Source of the DNA: Roseivirga pacifica
Lineage (GTDB): Bacteria; Bacteroidota; Bacteroidia; Cytophagales; Cyclobacteriaceae
Direction: 5' to 3'
Length of the DNA: 64,000 nt
NCBI RefSeq assembly: GCF_900111145.1
Contig: NZ_FOIR01000001.1
Location: 1,805,501 to 1,869,500, forward strand
Below are positions 34,649-43,056 of this stretch, piece after piece. The translations under genes were made by a program, and so were the position numbers. The first letter of the stretch is position 1. Each line of letters starts with the position of its first letter. Below the pieces are notes generated by a model. The model had not been told where the DNA came from and searched no databases. It saw only the letters and a list, made by a program, of their open reading frames with translations.

Positions 34649-37201
34649 TTATTCATTATTGTTTCTTCGTGCTTCCAGTTTTTGGTTGAATGTTTTGGCT
34701 ACCTCAAAATACTGCTCGTATTCAACCAAAGTAGAATATTTGTCTAAAGCGGTACGGCCAAAGCTCGAAAGCCCATTCTCTACGCATTGATAAATGTAGG
34801 CTTCTAAGAGTTGGGGTGATTTATTATTAATGGAAACGGCCTCTTGCAAAAGCTTGTAAACGTTGTCGGTGCTTGCTCCATGTTTCTCTAATAATTCTAT
34901 CGCTGTTAAGGTAGACTGCGCATCGAAAGCATTCATACTGGCTACCCTGGTAAGTGCATTGGCATACGCAGTACTATCTCCATTTTGGAGCGATTTAGCT
35001 TCGGCTAGGGCTTGGCTTATATCTGCACCTTCAGTGTATTGGCGCATATTTTTTACTGCTTCAATAAATTCATAAAGCTGCTCGTCTTGATAAGCCCGCG
35101 CTTTCGATTCGTTTACATATTTTACCGTTTCTTCATTCAGGCCTTGATCGAAACACCAGATGGCTTTGACAAACAGCTGGAAACCAGAGCTAATAGGGCT
35201 TCGGGCAATCACTATATCAAGGGTCTTGAAAGCCTCATTCACCATGCCTTCGTCATATAGCAGTATTGCTTTGGCCAATAGAAGGAAACTATCGTACTGC
35301 TCGTTTTTAGGGTTTTCTAAATAGTAGTTGAGCGCTTCTAGCACTTTTTCCCCTTGTGTGTCGCCTTGAGTTATGGCGGCATTGTATAGGTAGAAAAGTT
35401 CGCTCCTAACCAGCAAAGTATCGGGCGCAGGCGAATAGTTAAACGGAATGTCGAGCTTTTGCTCATTTGCCAATGCTTGGCGATTGATCTTTACATGAAT
35501 ATTGTCCGTGTGACTATAGTTTGCCGTAGTGTCAAAATTAATGAGTGAGGCTACATCGTAGTTGAGGGCGGCTAAGTTGCCTTCGCTAACTATAGAGGCG
35601 CCAGCGCGGCTTTTGCTCAGGTACTTGTAGGCCGAATCGTAGCTTTCGAATCGATAATGTGCTAGCGCCAAGTTGTTTTGCACTTCAGCATTGTATGTTG
35701 CTTCAGGTGTTTGTTGCAAGGTGGTAAGCTCTCTGTAGATGTCATCACTTTCTGCGTAGCTATTGGCTAGTTTTATTCTTGCTTTGGCGTGCTCTTGACC
35801 TCTAAAAATACTGCGTAACTGGTTGCGGCTTTCGGCTGGTTTACCGCTCTCTCTTAATAGGCGCGAAAGCCCATAGTTTGCTTTGAAATTGTAAAACTCA
35901 TAGTAAACACTTTGGTCGTAGTATTGCTTGGCAATAAGGTCATTTTCTACATGCTCGCCCAAAGCGCCTAGCATGGCATATTGCCCTGCTTTTACCTGAT
36001 AGAAGGGCCTGTATTCTGTGTAGAAAATTCCACCCAAGAATAAAATGAAACCCATAAGCCGAAGGGTGAGAATGGCAGTTCTTTCACCTTGGTAATAGAT
36101 TTTCCAAACGGGTAATTTCTGTAGCACTTCGGGCAAAAAGTTGATGAGCGTATACACAAAGTAAGCAACACCCATAGTGAAATGCGCCAGTATAATCGCC
36201 CAATCTAGGCCACTTCTAAGCGCATCAGTGCCAGTAATGTCGCAATAGGCGTACAGGCCAAGGGTAAGTGCAGCAGCAATGGGGAAGAGCACCTGCTTTA
36301 AAAGCCCTAACTGTTGCTCGATCTCATAACTCTTGTGGCGATTGTCAAAGCTAAAATAGGCCGCCACAACTGAACAAAGTAGTAGCGTACGTGGCTCAAT
36401 CAGGAAGATGTCAAACTGAATATCGCCATTCTTTTCCATAAAAAGCGCCACACAAATGAGTAGGTAGATAATGCCAATAATGGAGAAATGAATGAGTCCG
36501 TTTTTACCATTAGAAGCTGAGCTTGTGGTTACCTTAAAAAAGATATAGATGTTTTCGCCCGCAATGAAAAGAATGAAAAGTGCCGCGAGAATAGCTGGCC
36601 CCATCACGCTGAATGCCGTGGCCACCATGGCGGTGTTTTCCGTACGGGCGAACAAGGCAAAAAGTACAATCAAAGTGGTGTAAACCAAGGCACTCATCCC
36701 TAATCGGAGGGCAAAGCTGCTATGTGGCTTAAAAGCCTGAAAATAGTAGGTAAGCGCAAAGTAAGCACCCATTAACCCATAAGTAATGTATTCTTGGGCA
36801 AAGCCTAGCTCTTCTAATCTTAGCTGAGAAATCATTAGAATGATTATGCCGGATCCCAGTAGAAAACTAAACCTATCGAGTAGGGAGATGGTGGCCGTAA
36901 TAAGCCACATGGCCATTACAAAAAGCCCGAGCAATACATACTGAGGCCATTCTAAATACTGCAGCTCACCAACAGTAAACTTTTGCCAAGAGAGGATTTG
37001 GTCAATGCGGACTCCACTTGGTTTGCCGTTTAATTGAAAGTACTCCAACAGCAGCGGACGGACTTGAAAGTCTGTCTCGGTATCCCAAGGCAAAATTAGG
37101 CTGTCGCCTGTAACCCAGGCGTAAATGAAGAATATGGCACTAAAAGCAAACAGTGCAATGGCCAGCTTTTGGAGTACGGATGTTATGCGTTGATCGAGCA
37201 T
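34649..37201 (-). CDS. Large membrane protein with C-terminal TPR-like region
   Basis: An 850-residue protein. The first 400 residues hold about eleven hydrophobic helices, for example IALFAFSAIFFIYAW, LLGLFVMAMWLITATISLL and HFTMGVAYFVYTLINFL. The remainder (about 410-845) is soluble and helical with TPR-like tandem helices (LAKAILLYDEGMVNEAFKTLDIVIARSP, AHYRFESYDSAYKYL). No catalytic motif is seen. It lies 35 bases after gatC in the same direction. Possibly a cell-envelope scaffold or assembly factor; the role is unknown. Confidence 0.65.
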   Translation of the reverse strand: MLDQRITSVLQKLAIALFAFSAIFFIYAWVTGDSLILPWDTETDFQVRPLLLEYFQLNGKPSGVRIDQILSWQKFTVGELQYLEWPQYVLLGLFVMAMWLITATISLLDRFSFLLGSGIIILMISQLRLEELGFAQEYITYGLMGAYFALTYYFQAFKPHSSFALRLGMSALVYTTLIVLFALFARTENTAMVATAFSVMGPAILAALFILFIAGENIYIFFKVTTSSASNGKNGLIHFSIIGIIYLLICVALFMEKNGDIQFDIFLIEPRTLLLCSVVAAYFSFDNRHKSYEIEQQLGLLKQVLFPIAAALTLGLYAYCDITGTDALRSGLDWAIILAHFTMGVAYFVYTLINFLPEVLQKLPVWKIYYQGERTAILTLRLMGFILFLGGIFYTEYRPFYQVKAGQYAMLGALGEHVENDLIAKQYYDQSVYYEFYNFKANYGLSRLLRESGKPAESRNQLRSIFRGQEHAKARIKLANSYAESDDIYRELTTLQQTPEATYNAEVQNNLALAHYRFESYDSAYKYLSKSRAGASIVSEGNLAALNYDVASLINFDTTANYSHTDNIHVKINRQALANEQKLDIPFNYSPAPDTLLVRSELFYLYNAAITQGDTQGEKVLEALNYYLENPKNEQYDSFLLLAKAILLYDEGMVNEAFKTLDIVIARSPISSGFQLFVKAIWCFDQGLNEETVKYVNESKARAYQDEQLYEFIEAVKNMRQYTEGADISQALAEAKSLQNGDSTAYANALTRVASMNAFDAQSTLTAIELLEKHGASTDNVYKLLQEAVSINNKSPQLLEAYIYQCVENGLSSFGRTALDKYSTLVEYEQYFEVAKTFNQKLEARRNNNE

Positions 37202-37236
37202 GTGTGAGTGTGATGCATTAATTACGCTGAAAAGCG

Positions 37237-37533
37237 TTAATCATTGCGCTTCAGTACTTTAGGGACTTTAAAAAAGTCATCATTTTTTGATGGTGCGTTC
37301 TTGAGTGCGGCTTCGTGGCGGATGGTTTTTTCGGCTACATCTTTACGCAACACATTCACTTCGGCTGTCATGTGCGTAAGTGGCGCTACACCAGTGGTGT
37401 CTACTTCCTTTAACTGCTCCACCCATGTAAGGATCTTACTCAAATCCTCAATTAGCTTAGGCTCTTCTTCAGGTTTTACGTTCAACCTAGCCAAATGGGC
37501 AACTTTGTGCAGGGCTTCTTTATCTACCTTCAT
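37237..37533 (-). CDS. gatC: Aspartyl/glutamyl-tRNA amidotransferase subunit C
   Basis: A 98-residue GatC of the GatCAB complex that converts Glu-tRNA(Gln) and Asp-tRNA(Asn) into the amidated forms. MKVDKEALHKVAHLARLNVK, LEDLSKILTWVEQLKEVDT-like and GVAPLTHMTAEVNVLRKD are family hallmarks. GatA and GatB are not nearby. It overlaps the 3' end of the acyltransferase gene by 14 bases and is co-transcribed with it. Confidence 0.9.
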   Translation of the reverse strand: MKVDKEALHKVAHLARLNVKPEEEPKLIEDLSKILTWVEQLKEVDTTGVAPLTHMTAEVNVLRKDVAEKTIRHEAALKNAPSKNDDFFKVPKVLKRND

Positions 37534-38266
37534 ATGCTCCTATTTCCTCGAGTTTGTTTTCAATAACCGCTCTCACTTTTTGCTTTAGTTCGGCCACCGC
37601 TTTATCGTCCGTTCCTGTTGGCCAAATGGCTTTGTGTACATGTATTTCAACACGGCCGGGGTGCATGGTAAGCGGCATTTTATCAGGTAAAAGTATGTGA
37701 TTGTAAGGAATTGTGATAGGCACAATGGGAATTTGTTCTTCTACCGCAATGCGAAAGCTTCCCTCTTTAAAATTCACCATGTGTGGTGGGTTTTTGCTCA
37801 GAATTCCTCCTTCGGGGAAAAAGACCACGCTAAAGCCTTTGTGAATGGCTTCTTTTACCTTTAGCCAGCTATTGTGGCGGCTTCTTAAACTGCCCCTATC
37901 TACTAAAATATGTAGCCTGCTGTACATAAAGCCCCAAAGCGGCACTTTTCTTAAGGAAGCCTTCCCAATAAACTTAAAGTTGTGCCAAATGAGCCCAACA
38001 GTTGGGATGTCTAGGTAAGAAGTATGATTTGCGCAGAAAAGGTATCGCTGTTTAGAATTTACCTTTTCTTCAAAGTATAGCTTGGTTCGGTTAAGAAATA
38101 GGAAAAAGAAAAACACCCGGGCCCAAATAAAGTTTAGTGGTGCGGCCAATCCTTCGAAAGGCTTAACAAAGATAGCCAGAAGAAAGAAGGGGAGTAGGGC
38201 TAAAAAAGTGAGTAAGAAGACTAAGAGCCCGTAAACCGAATAAAGGGTTAAAAGTACCTTTTTCAT
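37520..38266 (-). CDS. 1-acyl-glycerol-3-phosphate acyltransferase (PlsC family)
   Basis: A 248-residue membrane acyltransferase. The catalytic motif is CANHTSYLDIP (NHxxxxD), and the second motif is VFFPEGGIL. An N-terminal membrane segment (LLVFLLTFLALLPFFLLAIF) is present. It acylates lysophosphatidic acid to phosphatidic acid. The ATG at 38266 (MKKVLLTLYSVYGLL) is preferred to the start at 38287. It ends 14 bases into gatC. Confidence 0.88.
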   Translation of the reverse strand: MKKVLLTLYSVYGLLVFLLTFLALLPFFLLAIFVKPFEGLAAPLNFIWARVFFFFLFLNRTKLYFEEKVNSKQRYLFCANHTSYLDIPTVGLIWHNFKFIGKASLRKVPLWGFMYSRLHILVDRGSLRSRHNSWLKVKEAIHKGFSVVFFPEGGILSKNPPHMVNFKEGSFRIAVEEQIPIVPITIPYNHILLPDKMPLTMHPGRVEIHVHKAIWPTGTDDKAVAELKQKVRAVIENKLEEIGAYEGR

Positions 38267-38385
38267 TTGGGCGCGAAGATAGGGCAAATTCTTTTTTTGT
38301 GCCCCTAATGTGCGCGCTTAGTTATGAGTGGTAACAGTAAGTGTTAAGGTTTCGCTCGGAGTGATACCCAAAAGAATCCGCTCAC

Positions 38386-39057
38386 TTAACCTTGAACCCC
38401 ATGATTTACAAACCTAAAACCCTTAACAGATTCAGGTGTTTCCAGCTCCGGCTTTGCGTCAGCGTTTTTAACCACTTTGCCAGGGTTGGTTTCTATTTCC
38501 AACACTCCTGCCCAAACATCCAAGTCCATGTCGGCTAGCTCATCGTTGGCGCCTTCGTCACGGATTTTTGCTGAGGCATCGGTAATTTCAATGCCAACAA
38601 CCAGAGTAGCATCTAGCTCTTTTTGATTTGGTTCGCGGGCTTCTTTCCATCTTCCGGGTATCATATTGTCCACTATCAATTCTAGCGCCTCCATTTTGTC
38701 AGCATCGTTTGCTACCAAAAACGGTTTACCAAAAACCGTGGCCGAACGGTAGTTCATCGAATGATGAAAAACTGAACGCGCCAGTACGAGTCCATCTAAA
38801 TGAGTAACTGTAAAACTCACTTGTGACTGATTCAGTAGACTGAGCATCATACGGTTTTTCATAGATCCGTGAATGTAGACTACATCTCTTTTACGGCCGT
38901 AGGCTGTTGGTATTACAATAGCGGTGCCTTCAAAAGTGTAAGGAACATGGCAAAGAAAATGGGAGTCGAGAATCTCATAGATTTTAGTTTTGTCGTAAGT
39001 GGCGCGTTTCGGCCCTCGCATTACTTTGTTCAGTGGTTTTTTTTCGAATTCAGCCAT
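38386..39057 (-). CDS. Pyridoxamine 5'-phosphate oxidase-like flavin-binding protein
   Basis: A 223-residue protein of the split-barrel flavin family. The typical segments are IYEILDSHFLCHVPYTFEGTA, YIHGSMKNRMM, LARSVFHHSMNYRSATVFG and a C-terminal DLDVWAGVLEIET. Members bind FMN or other cofactors; true PNPOx activity is not shown. It is divergent from the MocR/PdxR-type regulator at 39140, and an inverted repeat lies between them, so it is a likely target of that regulator. Confidence 0.85.
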   Translation of the reverse strand: MAEFEKKPLNKVMRGPKRATYDKTKIYEILDSHFLCHVPYTFEGTAIVIPTAYGRKRDVVYIHGSMKNRMMLSLLNQSQVSFTVTHLDGLVLARSVFHHSMNYRSATVFGKPFLVANDADKMEALELIVDNMIPGRWKEAREPNQKELDATLVVGIEITDASAKIRDEGANDELADMDLDVWAGVLEIETNPGKVVKNADAKPELETPESVKGFRFVNHGVQG

Positions 39058-39096
39058 AAGATCGAATTGTTAAGTACTCAAATGTCTATATTTATT

Positions 39097-39137
39097 GGAC
39101 TACCACTGTAATCCAGTTTTTATATATAAAGTAGTCC
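39097..39137. promoter_or_regulatory. Inverted-repeat operator candidate between regulator and flavin-binding gene
   Basis: GGACTAC at 39097-39103 and GTAGTCC at 39131-39137 are perfect inverted repeats 27 bases apart. A TATATATAAA run (39121-39130) sits between them. They lie in the short divergent gap between the flavin-binding gene and the MocR-type regulator, so an autoregulatory operator is likely. They also argue against a regulator start upstream of 39138. Confidence 0.5.
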
Positions 39138-39139
39138 GG

Positions 39140-40615
39140 TTGATTTCCTTACAAAACCTTATCAGTCTCAATAGGCTTTCCGAGCAAGCATTGTATGTTC
39201 AGTTGAGCAATGGAATTGTTCAACTCATTAAATCGGGTGTTTTGACGAGTGGAATGAGGCTGCCAAGTAGTAGAACTTTGGCGGTAGATTTTCATGTGCA
39301 CCGGAAAACTGCCATAGCTGCTTACGATGAACTTGTAAGTCAAGGTTGGGTTGATATTTTGCCCTCAAAGGGAGCCTTTGTAAGCAATGAGCTGCCAACG
39401 GTAAAGACTCAAGGTTTTGATGATAAGGCTAATGGTGGGGTGACTGAAAAGTCGGGTTTTCGATTCTATAAAAGAGAGTTTCTTCACAGGTACTTACCTT
39501 CGGTAACCAGCGAGTTTACTTTAGATGAGGGGATTCCTGATGTGCGGATAGCGCCTGTTCAGGAGCTTATTCGACATTATAAGCGCATCGTTTCACGAGC
39601 GTATAACGCTAAATATTTGTCTTATGGTTCAGTGTATGGCGATGAGCTGTTAAGGAATACTTTGGCAGGTTATCTAAAGGAAACTAGAGGCATGCAAGTA
39701 AGCCCCGACCAGATTATTATTACACGGGGGAGTCAAATGGGGATGTATTTGGCTTGCAAAATTTTGTTTAGAGAGGGTGGTTTGGCTGTAGTTGGAGACA
39801 CCAATTATGTAGCGGCTACGCTAACACTTCAAAATGCAGGTGCCAAGTTGATTTATGTCCCCGTAGATGACAAGGGAATTGATACCCATAAGCTGGAAGA
39901 GGTCTGTAAAGCTAAGCCCATACGAGCAGTTTATGTAACCTCGCATCACCATCACCCAACTACAGTTACTCTAAGTGCCGACCGTAGGATTCACCTTTTG
40001 CAATTGGCTCAACAATACGGATTTGCCATTATTGAAGATGATTACGACTATGATTTTCATTATCGGAATGCGCCAATGCTGCCGCTCGCAAGCGCAGACC
40101 GGTCGGGTAATGTGCTTTACATTGGGGCAATTTGTAAAATAGTTGCGCCAGCTTATCGCGTAGGGTATTTGGTTGGTCCGAAGGATTTTATAGAGGAGCT
40201 AGGGCATGTTCGTAGAATAATTGACAGGCAAGGAGATACGCTTTTGGAAAGATCTGTAGCCATGATGATTGAGCATGGAGATTATCAGAGACATTCTAAG
40301 AAAGCCTTGAAGCTTTATAGGGAAAGGCGTGATCATTTCTGTGGATTGCTGAAGCAAGAGTTGGGCGAATATCTTAAATTCAAAGAGCCGGAAGGAGGGA
40401 TGGCTGTTTGGGCAAAGCTACGGCAGGGCATGAATTGGAGTAGAGTGGCAGAGCTTTGTAAGCAGCGCGGACTAATTATCCCTAACTATGAAAACTATAA
40501 CTATAGAAAGACGGCAGACAATGGTTTGAGATTGGGCTTTGCGTCCATAAATAAAGAAGAGCAAAAAAGAGTGGTTGGAATTTTAAAAGAGGCGATGGAT
40601 TTAGTGAGTGAATAA
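39140..40615 (+). CDS. MocR/PdxR-type GntR regulator with aminotransferase domain
   Basis: About 491 residues: an N-terminal GntR winged helix (ALYVQLSNGIVQLIKSG, GMRLPSSRTLAVDF) joined to a class I/II aminotransferase-like domain (QIIITRGSQMGMYL, the PLP-lysine region YIGAICKIVAPAYRVGYL, NYNYRKTADNG). Such regulators sense PLP or an amine. TTG 39140 is the chosen start; a TTG at 39095 is also possible, but it would place the operator repeat within the coding region. Divergent from the flavin-binding gene. Confidence 0.85.
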   Translation: MISLQNLISLNRLSEQALYVQLSNGIVQLIKSGVLTSGMRLPSSRTLAVDFHVHRKTAIAAYDELVSQGWVDILPSKGAFVSNELPTVKTQGFDDKANGGVTEKSGFRFYKREFLHRYLPSVTSEFTLDEGIPDVRIAPVQELIRHYKRIVSRAYNAKYLSYGSVYGDELLRNTLAGYLKETRGMQVSPDQIIITRGSQMGMYLACKILFREGGLAVVGDTNYVAATLTLQNAGAKLIYVPVDDKGIDTHKLEEVCKAKPIRAVYVTSHHHHPTTVTLSADRRIHLLQLAQQYGFAIIEDDYDYDFHYRNAPMLPLASADRSGNVLYIGAICKIVAPAYRVGYLVGPKDFIEELGHVRRIIDRQGDTLLERSVAMMIEHGDYQRHSKKALKLYRERRDHFCGLLKQELGEYLKFKEPEGGMAVWAKLRQGMNWSRVAELCKQRGLIIPNYENYNYRKTADNGLRLGFASINKEEQKRVVGILKEAMDLVSE

Positions 40616-40630
40616 ATTTTTTTAAAAAAA

Positions 40631-40656
40631 TGTCCCCTGAGTTTCGGTCAAACGTC
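40631..40656 (+). promoter_or_regulatory. Possible ECF-type promoter of the DGPF gene
   Basis: TGTC (40631-40634), 18 bases, CGTC (40653-40656), about 54 bases before the DGPF start. ECF42 factors recognise TGTCGA-like -35 sites upstream of DGPF genes, so this is a plausible, weakly supported candidate. Confidence 0.3.
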
Positions 40657-40710
40657 AACTCAATAAATCGCGATAGTTAATTCAATTCAAAACACTTAAA
40701 ACGAAACAAA

Positions 40711-41055
40711 ATGCAAAAGTATTTATGTCTATTTAGAGGAGGCGATGAGCGCATGGCCACTATGTCTCCAGAAGAAGTTCAAGCCCATATGGATGAATGG
40801 AGAGTTTGGATGGAAGGTTTGGCCGAAAAAGGGCTTTTAATCGATAGTTTGCCATTAAAGGCTGAGGGCAAACAGGTGTCGGGTGGCGGCAAGGTTGTTA
40901 CCGATGGGCCATTTGCCGAGGGTGCCGAAATTGTAGGTGGTTATTTAATGATGAACGCCACGTCTTTAGACGAGGCCGTAGCTCAAACCAAAGGATGTCC
41001 AATTTTGGATGCTGAAGATGGTCATATAGAAGTGAGAGAGATTGTGGATATGTAA
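40711..41055 (+). CDS. DGPF/YCII-related protein
   Basis: A 114-residue protein with the YCII/DGPF fold: MQKYLCLFRGGDERMATMSP, GKVVTDGPFAEGAEIVGGYLMM and CPILDAEDGHIEVRE. The DGPF motif is in VVTDGPFAEG. Such genes are the known genomic partners of ECF42 sigma factors, and an ECF42-like gene follows at 41220, so a regulatory pair is expected. Its precise molecular role is not known. Confidence 0.88.
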   Translation: MQKYLCLFRGGDERMATMSPEEVQAHMDEWRVWMEGLAEKGLLIDSLPLKAEGKQVSGGGKVVTDGPFAEGAEIVGGYLMMNATSLDEAVAQTKGCPILDAEDGHIEVREIVDM

Positions 41056-41067
41056 AATCATATCTCG

Positions 41068-41148
41068 TGCTGAACAAGTTCAGCATCTTTGAATCTCGAC
41101 CAAAATATGTCGCCCTGAGCCAATTCTGAATATTCGGGGCAGGGTGAC
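41068..41148. repeat. Intergenic inverted repeats, REP-like
   Basis: The gap between the DGPF and sigma genes holds a TGCTGAAC-AA-GTTCAGCA palindrome (41068-41085) and a longer one, GTCGCCCTG (41109-41117) and CAGGGTGAC (41140-41148), with one wobble pair. GTCACCCTG-type and TGCTGAAC-type palindromes are familiar intergenic repeats in Bacteroidota genomes, so this is probably a repetitive element rather than a terminator. Confidence 0.5.
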
Positions 41149-41219
41149 GTATTTCTTAGGGTTATTTTTTTGAGGCAATTAGTACTTTTAATATCTGGAG
41201 TTACCTTATAAGCACCGCC

Positions 41220-42470
41220 ATGCCTTCTCAAAACACCATAAACCAGCAACTGGATACGCTCTTTAGGCACGAATACGGAAAGCTTGTCTCGCTTTTTGCC
41301 AATAAATACGCTCCCCACTTAATAGATGCTATTGAAGATGCCGTGCAGGAGGCACTGTTGAAAGCAGCCAAAGTTTGGGCATTTAAAACGGTGCCCGATA
41401 ACCCAACGGCTTGGTTATACCGTGTTGCCAACAATCAGCTGATAGACTATTTGAGAAAGCAAAACCGCGCTGTTGAATGGGAGGGAAATGTGGCCGAAGC
41501 TGCTAGCGAAGGGCAAAGCGATATTGAAGAAAAAGAGCTGATTGATGATCAGCTAAGGATGATTTTTGCATGCTGCCATCCATTAATGAAGCCTGCTGAG
41601 CAGTTGATGTTAAGTCTCAAGTTGCTTTGTGGTCTTTCGGTAAAAGAAATAGCCAGGGCTTTGCTTAAGAATGAAGAAGCGACCAAGCGCGCGATAACCA
41701 GAGCCAAGCAAAAATTTAAGCACGATGTTGGTGAGTTGGTTGTGCCAAGTGGAGCTGCCCTTATCGAGCGATTGGAGACGGTATTGCAAGTAATTTACCT
41801 GCTCTTTAACGAAGGGTACAAGGCAACAGAAGGACCAGAACTCATTCGAACCGATTTGTGTGAAGAAGCCATTCGGTTAGCATTTTTATTGACAAACGAA
41901 CCCAACTGCGACAAAGGAGAGCTAAAAGCGCTTATTGCAATGATGCTTTTTAAAGCCGCTCGTTTTCCGGCCAGAATGGATGAATCGGGGCGTTTGCTGA
42001 CCTTAGCTGAGCAAAACCGCAGCTTGTATGACGAAGGGCATATTCAATGGGGCTGGCAGTTTTTGCAGGATTCCTCAAAGTTTGAAGGTACTTCCGTGTA
42101 CCAACTAGAGGCTGCAATTGCCTGCTATTATACCACAGCGTCCACCTACGAAAAGACCAATTGGAAAGCAATTTTAGGGCTTTACGATACTTTAAAGGAA
42201 ATAAAACCATCGCCAGTGGTTTTAATGAGTCGCGTTGTGGTGTTGAGCAAGGTTGCTGGTGCTAAGGCTGCTTTAAAAGAAATGACAGCAATAGAAGCAG
42301 AGATCAAAGGGAATCAGTCGTTTTTGGCGCTAAAGGCAGATTTGTTGGCTGATGTTGGTGAGTGGTCCAAGGCACGGGTGTACCTTCAAAAGGCTATTTC
42401 GCAGGCACAGAATATTACAGAAAGAAGGTTTTTAGAGAAGAAATTGCAAGGGTGGGTGGGGAAAGCATAG
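41220..42470 (+). CDS. ECF42-like RNA polymerase sigma factor with TPR-like extension
   Basis: A 416-residue sigma factor. Region 2 (LFRHEYGKLVSLFANKYAPHLIDAIEDAVQEALLKA, then NPTAWLYRVANNQLIDYLRK) and region 4 (LSLKLLCGLSVKEIARALLKNEEATKRAI) are present. The C-terminal 200 residues form a helical extension (about 225-416) typical of the ECF42 group. It directly follows a DGPF gene, the hallmark context of ECF42. No anti-sigma gene is nearby, in line with this group using the extension for control. Confidence 0.92.
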   Translation: MPSQNTINQQLDTLFRHEYGKLVSLFANKYAPHLIDAIEDAVQEALLKAAKVWAFKTVPDNPTAWLYRVANNQLIDYLRKQNRAVEWEGNVAEAASEGQSDIEEKELIDDQLRMIFACCHPLMKPAEQLMLSLKLLCGLSVKEIARALLKNEEATKRAITRAKQKFKHDVGELVVPSGAALIERLETVLQVIYLLFNEGYKATEGPELIRTDLCEEAIRLAFLLTNEPNCDKGELKALIAMMLFKAARFPARMDESGRLLTLAEQNRSLYDEGHIQWGWQFLQDSSKFEGTSVYQLEAAIACYYTTASTYEKTNWKAILGLYDTLKEIKPSPVVLMSRVVVLSKVAGAKAALKEMTAIEAEIKGNQSFLALKADLLADVGEWSKARVYLQKAISQAQNITERRFLEKKLQGWVGKA

Positions 42471-42537
42471 TCTCTTGCAAAATTGCTTTTTCAAGCTAGT
42501 CTGGTTTTAGTAGTTTCAACCCACATTCTTAGTAATT

Positions 42538-42963
42538 ATGTTGAAAACCATCTTCCGGTTTGGGTTGATTATAGCCGCATTGCTTATTCTGTTCGAACTC
42601 AGCAAAGCGTCTTTGTTCATCCCAGAACTTTCGAGCGATGTTATCATAGCCCTGAGTGGTGCCGTGTTTGTTGGTCTCGGTATTTACGTTGGACTAAAGC
42701 TGCGCAAAGAACGAATTGTAGAGGTTACTGCGCCAGTGGCCATAGACCATGAGCAGGTTAAAACACTCGGGTTATCGGAGCGAGAAATGGAAGTGCTGCA
42801 ATTAATTGCCGAAGGTTTTTCAAACAAGGAGGTGGCCGAAAAACTCTTTCTTTCTGAGAGCACTATAAAAACACATGTTTCCAATCTTTTTGTAAAGCTT
42901 GATGTGAAGCGCAGAGCACAAGCCGTAACCAAGGCTAAGGCTTTGAGAATTATTCATGCTTAA
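42538..42963 (+). CDS. Membrane-tethered LuxR-type regulator
   Basis: A 141-residue protein with two membrane helices (FGLIIAALLILFELS, VIIALSGAVFVGLGIYVGL) followed by a linker and a C-terminal LuxR HTH: LSEREMEVLQLIAEGFSNKEVAEKLFLSESTIKTHVSNLF. It has no receiver domain. A DNA-binding domain anchored in the membrane implies signal reception through the helices. The DUF4199 gene follows after a 93-base gap and is a plausible target or partner; this pair is common in Bacteroidota. Confidence 0.85.
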   Translation: MLKTIFRFGLIIAALLILFELSKASLFIPELSSDVIIALSGAVFVGLGIYVGLKLRKERIVEVTAPVAIDHEQVKTLGLSEREMEVLQLIAEGFSNKEVAEKLFLSESTIKTHVSNLFVKLDVKRRAQAVTKAKALRIIHA

Positions 42964-43056
42964 ACTTTTGTTGGCCTCGTTTTACTATTTTGGTACTAAA
43001 GTATGAGTGCTAAAACCGCGCTTTTGCCCTGTTTTGGGTCAAACTAAACAACAGTT

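Noticed and set aside
38281-38305. GGGC...GCCC hairpin with a T-run beside the plsC start
   Set aside because: Only four paired bases, the T-run is inside the loop and the site is upstream of plsC, so it is not a terminator.
42483-42752. 89-residue plus-strand open frame over the tethered LuxR gene
   Set aside because: Overlaps the LuxR frame, which has clear helices and an HTH; cysteine/arginine-rich nonsense sequence.
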